Shown here: in pieces, positions 44,701 through 58,021 of the stretch | Position numbering within the stretch: the stretch's first letter is position 1 | Layout: each line of letters begins with the position of its first letter | From: Chrysomallon squamiferum | Taxonomy: Eukaryota; Mollusca; Gastropoda; Neomphalida; Peltospiridae | Length of the DNA: 64,000 nt | Direction: 5' to 3' | Assembly (NCBI GenBank): GCA_012295275.1 | Contig: CM022672.1 | Coordinates: 16,256,125-16,320,124 of the forward strand | Made by a program: the position numbers and the translations under genes | Notes under the pieces: generated by a model | The model's input: only the letters and a program-made list of their open reading frames with translations | What the model was told of the DNA's origin: nothing | Database searches by the model: none

Positions 44701-47700
44701 GGGCAAGGGTTGCCCTACACGGGTGAAAAGTGCCGCACGCCGCACCCAAGGGGAACAACTCGTTTCCGACACGTGCACAAAAAACGCACATATTTTTGAA
44801 AATTTGCTTTTTTTTTCAAACGCATTTTCTAAAGGTGCAGCACCTTTGGAAAATGTTGGGATCGATTTTGCCACTCTCTCGCCCCGACGGCGCGCACCTT
44901 TTGCACACGTTGAAATATTTTTCCCGACAGGACGGAATAGTGCCACACGGATTTTCAACTTTTGAAAATCGAATTTTTTCAAGTTTCGTTGAAAATGCTA
45001 GGGGTACCTTTTTCAAAGTGCAATAACTTTTTCTGTGCACGTGGGAAAAATCGGGCGCACATACCCAAAAGTGGGGCAAGGGTTGCCCTACACGGGTGAA
45101 AAGTGTGCCGCGCCCCACCCAAGGGGAACAACTCGTTTCCGACACGTGCACAAAAAACGCACATATTTTTGAAAATTTGCTCGTTTTTTTTTTCAAACGC
45201 ATTTTCTAAAGGTGCAGCACCTTTGGAAAATGTTGGAAACGATTTTGCCACACTCGCCCCGACGGCGCGCACCTTTTGCACACGTTGAAATATTTTTCCC
45301 GACAGGACGGAATAGTGCCACACGGATTTTCAACTTTTGAAAATCGAATTTTTTCAAGTTTCGTTGAAAATGCTAGGGGTACCTTTTTCAAAGTGCAATA
45401 ACTTTTTCTGTGCACGTGGGAAAAATCGGGCGCACATACCCAAAAGTGGGGCAAGGGTTGCCCTACACGGGTGAAAAGTGCCGCACGCCGCACCCAAGGG
45501 GAACAACTCGTTTCCGACACGTGCACAAAAAACGCACATATTTTTGAAAATTTGCTCGTTTTTTTTTCAAACGCATTTTCTAAAGGTGCAGCACCTTTGG
45601 AAAATGTTGGAAACCATTTTGCCACACTCGCCCCGACGGCGCGCACCTTTTGCACACGTTGAAATATTTTTCCCGACAGGACGGAATAGTGCCACACGGA
45701 TTTTCAACTTTTGAAAATCGAATTTTTTCAAGTTTCGTTGAAAATGCTAGGGGTACCTTTTCAAAGTGCAATAACTTTTTCTGTGCACGTGGGAAAAATC
45801 GGGCGCACATACCCAAAAGTGGGGCAAGGGTTGCCCTACACGGGTGAAAAGTGCCGCACGCCCACCCAAGGGGAACAACTCGTTTCCGACACGTGCACAA
45901 AAAACGCACATATTTTTGAAAATTTGCTCGTTTTTTTTTCAAACGCATTTTCTAAAGGTGCAGCACCTTTGGAAAATGTTGGAAACGATTTTGCCACACT
46001 CGCCCCGACGGCGCGCACCTTTTGCACACGTTGAAATATTTTTCCCGACAGGACGGAATAGTGCCACACGGATTTTCAACTTTTGAAAATCTGAATTTTT
46101 TCAAGTTTCGTTGAAAATGCTAGGGGTACCTTTTTCAAAGTGCAATAACTTTTTCTGTGCACGTGGGAAAAATCGGGCGCACATACCCAAAAGTGGGGCA
46201 AGGGTTGCCCTACACGGGTGAAAAGTGCCGCACGCCGCACCCAAGGGGAACAACTCGTTTCCGACACGTGCACAAAAAACGCACATATTTTTGAAAATTT
46301 GCTCGTTTTTTTTTCAAACGCATTTTCTAAAGGTGCAGCACCTTTGGAAAATGTTGGAAACTCGATTTTGCCACACTCGCCCCGACGGCGCGCACCTTTT
46401 GCACACGTTGAAATATTTTTCCCGACAGGACGGAATAGTGCCACACGGATTTTCAACTTTTGAAAATCGAATTTTTTCAAGTTTCGTTGAAAATGCTAGG
46501 GGTACCTTTTTCAAAGTGCAATAACTTTTTCTGTGCGCGTGGGAAAAATCGGGCGCACATACCCAAAAGTGGGGCAAGGGTTGCCCTACACGGGTGAAAA
46601 GTGCCGCACGCCCACCCAAGGGGAACAACTCGTTTCCGACACGTGCACAAAAAACGCACATATTTTTGAAAATTTGCTCGTTTTTTTTTCAAACGCATTT
46701 TCTAAAGGTGCAGCACCTTTGGAAAATGTTGGAAACGATTTTGCCACACTCGCCCCGACGGCGCGCACCTTTTGCACACGTTGAAATATTTTTCCCGACA
46801 GGACGGAATAGTGCCACACGGATTTTCAACTTTTGAAAATCGAATTTTTTCAAGTTTCGTTGAAAATGCTAGGGGTACCTTATTCAAAGTGCAATAACTT
46901 TTTCTGTGCACGTGGGAAAAATCGGGCGCACATACCCAAAAGTGGGGCAAGGGTTGCCCTACACGGGTGAAAAGTGCCGCACGCCGCACCCAAGGGGAAC
47001 AACTCGTTTCCGACACGTGCACAAAAAACGCACATATTTTTGAAAATTTGCTCGTTTTTTTTTCAAACGCATTTTCTAAAGGTGCAGCACCTTTGGAAAA
47101 TGTTGGAAACGATTTTGCCACACTCGCCCCGACGGCGCGCACCTTTTTGCACGTTGAAATATTTTTCCCGACAGGACGGAATAGTGCCACACGGATTTTC
47201 AACTTTTGAAAATCGAATTTTTTCAAGTTTCGTTGAAAATGCTAGGGGTACCTTATTCAAAGTGCAATAACTTTTTCTGTGCGCGTGGGAAAAATCGGGC
47301 GCACATACCCAAAAGTGGGGCAAGGGTTGCCCTACACGGGTGAAAAGTGCCGCACGCCGCACCCAAGGGGAACAACTCGTTTCCGACACGTGCACAAAAA
47401 ACGCACATATTTTTGAAAATTTGCTCGTTTTTTTTTCAAACGCATTTTCTAAAGGTGCAGCACCTTTGGAAAATGTTGGAAACGATTTTGCCACACTCGC
47501 CCCGACGGCGCGCACCTTTTGCACACGTTGAAATATTTTTCCCGACAGGACGGAATAGTGCCACACGGATTTTCAACTTTTGAAAATCAGATTTTTCAAG
47601 TTTCGTTGAAAATGCTAGGGGTACCTTATTCAAAGTGCAATAACTTTTTCTGTGCACGTGGGAAAAATCGGGCGCACATACCCAAAAGTGGGGCAAGGGT

Positions 47701-47841
47701 TGCCCTACACGGGTGAAAAGTGCCGCACGCCCACCCAAGGGGAACAACTCGTTTCCGACACGTGCACAAAAAACGCACATATTTTTGAAAATTTGCTCGT
47801 TTTTTTTTCAAACGCATTTTCTAAAGGTAAAAGGTGAAGGT
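38746..47841. repeat. satellite array, about 374-bp monomer, at least 24 copies
   Basis: Nearly identical units repeat head-to-tail. The landmark GGTGCAGCACCTTTGGAAAA recurs close to 39177, 39551, 39925, 40299 and so on to 47455, usually 374 bp apart (range about 365-409 through indels in T- and A-runs). The first unit, near 38750-38820, is divergent; the last is cut by the gap. Units are markedly richer in G+C and CpG than the flanks. Each contains the palindrome AAAGGTGCAGCACCTTT, GTGCACGTG/CACGTGCAC motifs and the hairpin GGCAAGGGTTGCC. A variable site (TGCACGTGGG, TGCGCGTGGG or TGTGCGTGGG) marks sub-families. Many overlapping open frames on both strands are by-products of the repeat. Confidence 0.97.
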
Positions 47842-48041
47842 NNNNNNNNNNNNNNNNNNNNNNNNNNNNNNNNNNNNNNNNNNNNNNNNNNNNNNNNNNN
47901 NNNNNNNNNNNNNNNNNNNNNNNNNNNNNNNNNNNNNNNNNNNNNNNNNNNNNNNNNNNNNNNNNNNNNNNNNNNNNNNNNNNNNNNNNNNNNNNNNNNN
48001 NNNNNNNNNNNNNNNNNNNNNNNNNNNNNNNNNNNNNNNNN
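47842..48041. other. assembly gap (200 N)
   Basis: Exactly 200 N follow the broken last satellite unit, which departs from the consensus in the final 14 bases before the gap. The sequence after the gap is not satellite, so the right end and true length of the array are unknown. Confidence 0.99.
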
Positions 48042-49401
48042 TATGCTATAAATTGGAATATAGACATTTCTAATAAACTCAGAATTTAATAACATGTTGC
48101 TTGGAATAAATATACAAGTAGAAAAAATAAATTTGTATAATGAATGATACTGGTTTTATCACTAGTATTTTTAACAACATATATGTTAAATGATCTTCAT
48201 CATTATAAACATCTGTAATAGTATTTTGTCAGTCATATTTATGAACAAAAATATTTTTCCTTTTAGATTCAGGTTTTAATTACATGAAGTGCTTGTAAAT
48301 TCTTTTCATAATTACTTGAAATAATGTGTAATTTATGATCACTCAACAAAAGTAAACTGTTTTATGAAGTATTATTTTATACACACATTAAATTAAAATA
48401 TATATATACTTTATATTTTAAAGCTAAACACACAGAAGATTAGTACAATATGGAATTATAAATTTCTTATTTCTTAACAGTTAAAAACAGCTAATTACAA
48501 ATATCTGAAGAAACACACCAACAAATGATTTTGAAAATAGGCTGATATTTACAAGCATTCTCTTCACAAAACAATTATTAAATCTTCTAAATTCCAAAAA
48601 GCACATTATTTTACTGATTTCTTAATAATTCAATTCAAATGTCTAAACATTAAGAATAATAAGAATATTTTGCCTTAGAATGTTAATATTATAAATGAAG
48701 TTTGTTTATCATCAGTATCTTGTATAACTAACTAACTGGATTACTTTAAACAATGATGGTTACATTGGTGCATCTAATTAGTTGTTGTTGTTCACAGTGA
48801 ATTAAACTTCTTTAAAAGATTTTAGAATATAAAACTGATTTTACTTTTGTATTAAATTATGGAGTTAAATTCTTGAATTATACTAATACAAACTACATTG
48901 TGCTAAATAAAATTGTGCACACATATATGGATACATTCCTTTAGAATTTTTCAGAACATAATTATCTTTCAGCATTATTTCCATCTTCAATAAATCATCA
49001 TCCATCCTCATATTATAACTGCTGATGTATCAAATTTACAAATAAAATTCATTCTCTTATACCTTTGATTTTGTTGACAACTGTCCCTTCTTCAAGAATG
49101 TTACATCATCAACTTATAAGCAAATTGCCACAGTAATGGAAACCGTAAAATTAATGGTTTCCTTGTTCAAAATAATTCTGCAATATTTAATAAACTTTAT
49201 CCATATTCCCTTTCTTTGCCTTCTTGATATTAATGAAAGGAAATAAAATATAAACAAATTATAAATCTGATCATAGATATAACAAATTTATCTGTTTCTA
49301 AATAATTTTGAAACTAAAAATACATTTCAATAATAAAAATAATAATAATAATAATAATAATAATAATTAATAAATAAATAAATAAATATTAGTAACTGGG
49401 T

Positions 49402-49432
<31 letters not shown>

Positions 49433-49466
49433 TAATAAATAAATAAATAAATATTAGTAACTGGGT

Positions 49467-49517
<51 letters not shown>

Positions 49518-51035
49518 TAATAATCTTAGAACAACAACAGTCATCCAACAATAATGAAAACTGTATGTATCAGCAATTAAAATAATACAAAAAACATAAC
49601 AAAAGTACATCTCATAGACTACCTATATTTTTGTAAACGAAAATAAACTTAATTTATTTCCCACAAATGTGTAAAAACAGTCTTTTATGAATATAAATTC
49701 AAGTCGTGTCATTTTTTTTCCTTCTACTTATGTATTTACAAAAAAAAAATGTATCATTATTAAAAGTTCAAATATTCAAACAAAATCTGTAATAGCAAGC
49801 TAAGTAGCATGTAAAATATACAAAGCTTATCAATAATAAAACAATACCAAAACAAAACAAACTGAAAAACAACAACAAAAAAGCAATTCACATACATATA
49901 ATTAATTTTTCTACATATTGTTATCTATAATGTACAAAATAGTCTGACACTGAATATGCTGGCTTTAGAATTTTTAAATGTACAGTGATCAAATATGAAT
50001 AACACGAACTGCAACAAATAAGCAAAATCAATCCAAAGATATTAAGTAGTTGAGAAATATTTACAATTTAATTACATATCAAAATTTTCATGCCATACAT
50101 CTGAAATATCAGACTGGGAAAACTTCAAGGTATACAAAATACTACACATAAGAAACATTATGAATAAACAGTATTATTATTATTATTTTCTTTTTAAAGT
50201 GAAACAAAAAATACTGTATTATAACAGAATAACACTTTTGGAAAACAAATCAATCTAAAGTAGCAAAATTAACTCTGAAAGCAATGTATATAACCTAAAC
50301 TCATATTTAATACAAAAATGTTGGTTACATAAGTCATACTGAATTCAGATGTGTTACTGGTTAACTTTAATTCAATGTATCATCACTGCTGCTAGTTTCT
50401 GCAAACCATTAATATTTCATCACCAAATCAAATCAATAATTAAAATGAACAATCTTTAGCCTGTCATGCAATGTGACCAATTCTAATAATAAAACAAAGT
50501 GAAAATGAAGATTTATTTATATATATTTTTTTAAACATATATTTCATTATTCACTGACAATATGATTGTATATAATATTGATGAATATTTACATAATACA
50601 TTATAATACAAATATCTCACTGGTTTGTATTTAAAGGTAGTATGGTGATGTTCTATGCTCTGTAAAATATTAACTGTTTGTCTGTCTCACAGATTTTATT
50701 TACATTTTACTGAGCTTCTGTTAGGTTAGGTTATGTCCAGCATCCCATTTCTTTACGTGAAATGTTTCACAAGAACAGTTGTTTGTTTGTTTCATGTACT
50801 ACCTATTATGAGTTTTTCTTGGTTTATATCTTATACATCGAATATTTTACACTTTCTTATCTATAATGTTTTCATGTTTCAAAGAATTATTAATATTTTA
50901 CTACACTAAAATACATAGAACTAAATATTCAATATAAGTTTAATGAAAGCATTTAATATGCTAAAACACTTAGAACAGTTTTATGCATTTCACTGTTTTA
51001 TGTTTCAATTAATTTTAAAACAGGCCCCTGTTATT
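48042..51035. other. AT-rich 3' flank of the DTX3L-like gene, no gene seen
   Basis: No conserved exon is visible on either strand. It lies downstream of the minus-strand DTX3L-like stop and probably contains its 3' untranslated region. The poly(A) site is not resolved. Confidence 0.6.
49335..49525. repeat. duplicated (AAT)n/(AAAT)n microsatellite block
   Basis: AAT tracts alternate with AAATAAATAAAT and the unique string AGTAACTGGGTTATATA, which occurs twice about 70 bp apart (near 49390 and 49456). The whole block has therefore been duplicated in tandem. Confidence 0.9.
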
Positions 51036-54000
51036 TCAGACAGATGTTTCATTTGTGATTCCTTTTCTAGCCAGCTGTTCTCTCACTCTTTTCAGGTAAT
51101 CTGGATCAGGATACCCATTTCTAAAATAAAAATAGCATAAAAACAATTACAGGAATTAATAAATATTTCATTCACAGAAATTCTACCCAATCAGCAACAG
51201 AGGAAAACAGTCTGACATTCAGACAAAATCCTGAAGGATAAACGTTTTTGACCCATGAAGAAAATACAAACTGTTGATTGGGGTCCCTGTCTTAGTTTTG
51301 GATGAAGTTAAAGATTCATAGCAATAAATTTTCTGATATCATTTTGACATTATAAAATTACTCCATCATATCTAGAACTAGGTGCTATACTTAAAAGTAT
51401 ATACTTTTTCTCATTAAAAAGAGATAAATAAAATAATTTTATTTTCATATAAAGAAATTTATTTCAGATGTTACGTATGATAATTATATGAACAAATAAA
51501 AGAATGAAAAAAAAACTACACTTACTTTTCTGGACCTCCCCATGTATTTGTTTTATGTTCAATGTCACTCCATTTTATAACGTTATCTGCCCCAATGATG
51601 AAAGTAAGTCCTCTGTCAAAAGCAATCTTCAACAATTTGTAGACTGTCCGACCTTCCTCATTATTTGGCAAATAAGCTTTCTTTCTTGTAGAATAATATT
51701 CCTTCCCTGGATTGGGATGTCCTTCCTGGAAATGGAAACACCAATTCGGTTAGTATAAAATCATTATTTAATTTAATAATATGACTAAATTAAAAAATCT
51801 ACTGTAAATTATAATAATGAACCACATTAATTAATAAGGTTAATATAGTATGAAAAAAAGTAGAGAAAAAAACACAACAGAAAAAAGAAAGAATGTTTCT
51901 TGAAATTAATCTAATTTTGTTATGATTACATTAAGAAACAGCAAAACAAAAGTAACATGGAAGAAAGTAAAGAAAACTAGGTCTGAATAATAAATAATTA
52001 AGAACTTACAGAACTGCATGAAAATGTTACTTTATCTTCTCATCTAATGTTAGTATAAGTAAAGATTGTTATATGCTTTATTAAATGAAATTTAACTAAC
52101 AGTATACTACAGTCTGAGAAAATGGAATAAATTCATGTTGTTCTTGAATATCATTTTAAAAATTAGATTACTAGTATCATTTGAAAGAAAAAGAAAAAAG
52201 TACACTTATATAAACCAGTTTTTGCTATATACACTGACGTTAATGAAATTTACTTGCTGGCAGCTATATAGTTACCTCTTCTGGTGCATTTATAGAAACT
52301 TAAACATATTAAAGTATTAGAATTAATAAATAAATATTGAATAAAAATATATTTTACTCATTATATGATTTATTTTAGTATACATAATTTTGTAACTATT
52401 TTGTGATGTACTGATTCTCAGCAGTAATCTTTTACATTTATCAAACAAATAAATTCTTTGGCATTTGATTGTGATAAATGCTTAGCTAATTCACATCTAA
52501 ATAAATAACTGGCATGAAATATTTTGAACTGCACATTTTGCAGATCAGATAGGAGTAAATGATAGTTTTTAAAAAAGTAATTAAATAAATAAATAAAAAG
52601 TCTAAAAGTAGCCACAAATTTCTAATAGTTTTCTGACAAAACATATATATACATACTTGGATATGTATTATTATTTTCTGTACTCTTCCTCACTTAATAA
52701 ATACTTTAGCTTTAATTCTGAAATTGAATTGATGTAAATATTTTCTGCAGATTACTAAATAATCATAATGTTTAGTGCTCTGATTAATGAAAATTAAACT
52801 ATAGTGAATTGTATATAGGATATTTAAATCTTACCGACTGTGTGCCACCAGTAAGTGAATAATTAATGACTATTGTTCCATCATGAGGATATCCTTCCAG
52901 ATGGAATCCATCAAAACTGAAGGACATTTGTCCCTTTGCCATATTTCCACAAACTGGTTTGTTTACTGAGGAACAAACTGGACAGACAGATGAAAATTTA
53001 TTTTTGCAGGTTTGACATAACAGATGTTTGCATTTCTGAAACACTGCAAGGGAAGAATCTTGTTGCTTGCAGGATGAACAGACATTTTTGTTTTCTCTGG
53101 ATTCTGGTTTAGATAAGGCATTCGAAAAATGTAATTTTTTAAACTGTTCATAATTATCTTGCATTGTCTTAACATGAATTTGATTTTTATCAACAATTTG
53201 AACTTGTTTGAGAAATAGATTTGATTCTTTAGCAGCAAATTCCTCAACTGCTTCAAAGATCATTTTGGAGTAATCCTTTAGACAGACATCTGCAAAAAAA
53301 CAACAAAAAAACATTAAAAAATATAACAAATAAAATAAATAAATAAATAGACCCCACACACATAAATATATAATAATAATAAGAAGAAGAAAAAGCAGAA
53401 ATAAAGAAAATGAAAGAAATAAATATCAGAAATGTATTTTATATTGAGCAAAAAATGATTCAAAGATATGTAGGATATGTTAAATTTATTGTCAATACAG
53501 TAATTCTTGCTAATATTTTTATTAATAAGAACACTTTAAATTATTAATCTATCATTGTGCTTTAACCAAGATAATATAGATTGACCATTGTTTGCTTGCA
53601 TAGATGCATTTCTCTATAACAAAGATGTAGGTAAATTTGGTTGAGACGATGTTTAAAATACTTCCTTAAACATATTCTTTTAATTAGAGGTTTATGTATT
53701 TGATAGATAAAAACAAATAACATTTTCTAGCCATTACAGCCAATTTAACTATCTAATGCACTAACTGACCAATATACCTTTTGAGTCATCAACACAGGAA
53801 AAGCAACAGATGAAAGTTCTTGAGAGTTGGCAAAAGCAAAGATTTTACTAATAATCTCTTTAAGGTTAGAAATTTCTTTCAGATCAGATTTTAAGGATAC
53901 CAAAGCATGTATGACCATTTTCTGAAGTTTTCCTTCTGTGGTTTGGAAAATATGTCCAATGGAGAACTGATTAACTGAATAAGCCTTCAAAGCTTTTCTG

Positions 54001-57000
54001 TATTCTTCTCCAGCAGCTTCAGAGATATCGTTGGGCACACTATGTTTTTCTGATAGATCTCTATCATGCCAGCAGACTATGGCCTGAACATTTGAATGTA
54101 AAATGTTATCACAATATATTAATATGTCAGGTACTTTGTCACTTGTAGTTGTCACTTCTGAAGTATTATTTGACTTTTTTAATGTTTCATTAAATCTGAC
54201 ATTAGGTCTGTTTTTGGTGCTAACAGTTGAAATGTCAGATTTAGAGCTGAGCTGTTTCGTATTCTGCTGGATAACAGATTCATTACCAGCCTTTTCCTTT
54301 GATGCAGCTGATAGACTGGCAGAAGCAGAACTCTCATTTGCATCTTTTGTGTTAGCTGAAAACTGCCTTTTAGATCGTTTTGTAGGCTTAATTTTGTTAA
54401 GATAAAGATATGCTTTGGTTTTTGCCTTGTCTGTTGTGTCTCTATTATCACCAATTATCACCAGTTTGTCACAGCAGTATTTGCAAAAGACATCGCTGAA
54501 TTCTTCCCCAAGTTTATTTTCAGCTTCTTTTGCTTTTTCTGATTCTGAAGATGAAATATCAATTTCAAATCTTATCATACCTTCTATCTGATGATAAAGC
54601 TGCTTTGATTCATCAGGATTAGAAGAAATCTGAAAAGATAATTTCACTTTGTCGTTTACACATTCTGTGATACAACACTTTTCAAGCAGATGGTTTTTAA
54701 TAATTTTCTTAACAGCCTCATAGTGACAAGAGTCAATAACAATTTCTTGAAACTGGTTAGGAATCATTTTTGAAGGAGAATGCTGTTGTGGTTGTTTCGG
54801 TCTTGCACCTTCTCCCATCTGATTAGATAGTCTATGTGAAAAATGAGCTACATCATACTGAGAATTTTGAAAACTATTTATTATTTTGTAGACATCAATT
54901 AGGTGTGTAAAGGTTTTTGCTTTCACTGAAAAAGTTGGTGGGTTTGACTTTTCACATTTCATGACTTTTACACCATCCAAAGTTTGGAGTTTCTCCAATA
55001 AATGATCATGTCCTTGACATCTAAGAATTGTTGGATTTATGTCTGCCATATGGTTGAAACTCTGAAGTACAGAAATACTTACTTTAAAAAAATTTAAAAC
55101 ACATATTTGTCTACTTATGTGGCTTCTAAAATATATATATAATTTTAAGAAAGAGAAATTAATATTTAAGTTCAAACAAAATGATATATTGATTGGTATG
55201 TAGTAAGAATTGGAATTCTTAGAATTTGTTTTATGCTTCATGAATTTAATGTGTAAATAAAGATACATGATTTTTGTGTGAGGTTTTAATGGTGTATTCA
55301 CACATACAAAAAATAAAATTACAAATGAAGTAAAAAATTAATTATAATGTCATGCTCTACACAGATATTAATAGAAAATAAATTAATTAACTGAGTATAA
55401 TTTGATTTTCATTTCTGATCAAATCTACACTGTCTTTCAAATGATATCAAAATTTGGCCATCTGAAAATCACACAAATTTTGGTATGTAGTAAACATTAT
55501 GAAAATTAATTTATACCATTAAATAACAAACCTCAGTTTCTTCTGTATCTTGTGATTCTCTATCATCTGTAAATCATTTTTGTAACAATTAAAATTTCAA
55601 ATATAGCTGAACAAGAAAAATAAATAAAAGATTGAAATCGTCTTTATAAAATGAAAAGTTTGCATTATACTTAAACATATGTATTATTATTTATTTTAGT
55701 ATTACAAAGTCTGAATATAAATTTAAAAGCTAAACAAACATTTTCAAGGGAGATAACTCTCAACATTTTAAAATCAATTTACCAGCTCTTTCAGCATCTA
55801 CAACCATGTTTTCTTGATTCTGGTAAAATATGTAAGAAATAGAATTATTAATAGTGCATCAATAAAATAAAAATATTACACATATTGGTGACAACTTATG
55901 TAGAACATCAAAGTTTTAAATTTTTATTGTATCATAGGATCTCAAATACTAAAATTAATTTTGTCACCTATCAGACAGATCAATAATTACTCATTTACAG
56001 TAAAATAAGAAAAGAAGAAACAAATAGAAAAAATGTGCAAAAACAAACCCCCTAAATAAAAAAGCAATAATATATTTTTACATTTAACCACAGTTGCAAT
56101 ACTATTTTTCTTAACTTTCAGTTAGATCAGAATTCATTACTAAAACCAAAATGTAAATATATCAAAAATATTCACTAAAAGGGATAACATTTTACCTTTT
56201 CAAATTGTGAAATTAAATTTTGTTTCGTTTTTTCATTTTTCTCAGATGAATTTGATGTAATCTTCAAAATTCCTACATTTTCTTCATCATGATCAGTGTC
56301 TTGGCTTGATAGAAGTCCTGAAAATATTTTAAACAAGGGTAAATGGAAATTCATTATAAAATAAATAATAATTGTAATTATTGCATAACTGAGTTTAAAG
56401 AAAAAATATATTTGAAATATTAATTTATTTCTGAATGTAAATCATTTGTTAGGAAAATGAATTATTTGTGATATCAATCTCAAACTAAAACTTACCAGTA
56501 TAGGTCAGAACTTTTGAAAATAGTGATTGGCTGTTTCCATGCAGTATTTTTGCAAAGTTCTCATAGTCCTTTTTATTGTGTACTGGTAGTGTGATGAGAC
56601 ATATATTCTTCTTAATCTCACTATCATTCAGACATTCCACCAAAGCCCTACATACCACTTCAGCATTCCTTGCTAACAGGCCTGAAAATTGTTTGATCTT
56701 TTCATTAAATACAAATTCCACAAAATTAATAATTAAAAAAAAAGACAAAACAATTTCAACATATATAATCTTTCTATTAATTTCAGTTAATTGAGAAAGA
56801 AAGTAAATTTTTCTCTTAATTTTTCTATCCTATTCCATTTTATTTGGTCAGAATATCTTTTAACTTTACAAAAGAATGTCTGCAATTCTTAAGAGAACAC
56901 TGCAATAAATGTAGAGAACACAACCATAGAAGCAACGGTAATTAATAAACTCAGTGCTTAATTAAAGTCCTTTTCACTAAATAAATTAAGTTTTGAAATA

Positions 57001-57948
57001 GAATAATTTTAATATAGTTTTTTCAGTCAAAGATATATCAATTTACCATGTGCAGTAATAGGCATTTGCAATGTCTGTAAATACTGAGATGCTGCAATCT
57101 TCAAACTATTATTTATGGCTTCTTTTAGATTATTAGCAATATTCTGTTTTATCAAACAGTGAATCAACATCCTTGAAGCTGGCAAAGAGTGTGCTCTAGT
57201 TTTTACAAATCCATCAGTTTTAAGAGCTGAAACTTTAATAAAGAAGGATTAATTAATTATTTACCTAGTAACAGAGAAAGTAAGATATATATAGTGGTAC
57301 CTTGACTTACAAGTTTATTTCATTCCATGACAGATTGTGTAACTCAATTTGTCATATATCAAATCAGTTTTCCCAAATGAAATTAATTGAAATACCATTA
57401 ATCCCTTCCAGTCCCACCCAAAAACCACCCCAATTTTTTGTAACTTGTTTTTGAATATGAAAAATGTATTTATAAATGGCAAAAACTGTATAAAAACAAA
57501 ACAAAACAGAAAGTAAAGAAATAAACTGGTTTTGTGAAGTATATTTATCTCGGAGATCATACAACCTGGCCTAACTGAAAATGCAAATTAAAAAAAAAAA
57601 TTTGGCAAAATATTGCATAAAATGCAAGCACAACACAACAAAGATGCTTCCACAGTGAGGTAACCACATGAAGTAAATGAGTGAAATGCAGGATACTAGC
57701 AGCGGCATATCTGAAGTTTGCTCGTAACTCAAACTTTGGCTTGTTATGAGCAGTTGTCTTGCAACTATATATATATACATACATACATACTGTGGTACCT
57801 TGACTTAAGAGTGCACCAACTCCAATTTTTTGTTTAGAGTTGCAAGCCAACTGCTCATAACTCAGAGAACTTGTAAGCTGGTGCACTCCTAAGTCAACGT
57901 ACCACAGCATGTATGTATGTATATATATATAGTTGCATACATACATAC

Positions 57949-58021
<73 letters not shown>

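Noticed and set aside
38727-47837. Dozens of open frames on both strands in the satellite, up to 289 codons (43707-44576)
   Set aside because: They are by-products of the tandem repeat: the same peptide strings recur every 374 bp in several frames on both strands, and length depends only on indels. There are no splice sites, start context or homology.
38746-47841. CRISPR-like array
   Set aside because: Units are about 374 bp and almost identical throughout, with no unique spacers. The host is an animal.
53745-55301. Single 518-codon intronless gene
   Set aside because: The first about 80 residues are AT-rich intron sequence upstream of a good acceptor at 55062, and the last 11 codons run past the donor at 53777. 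The true exon is 53778-55061.
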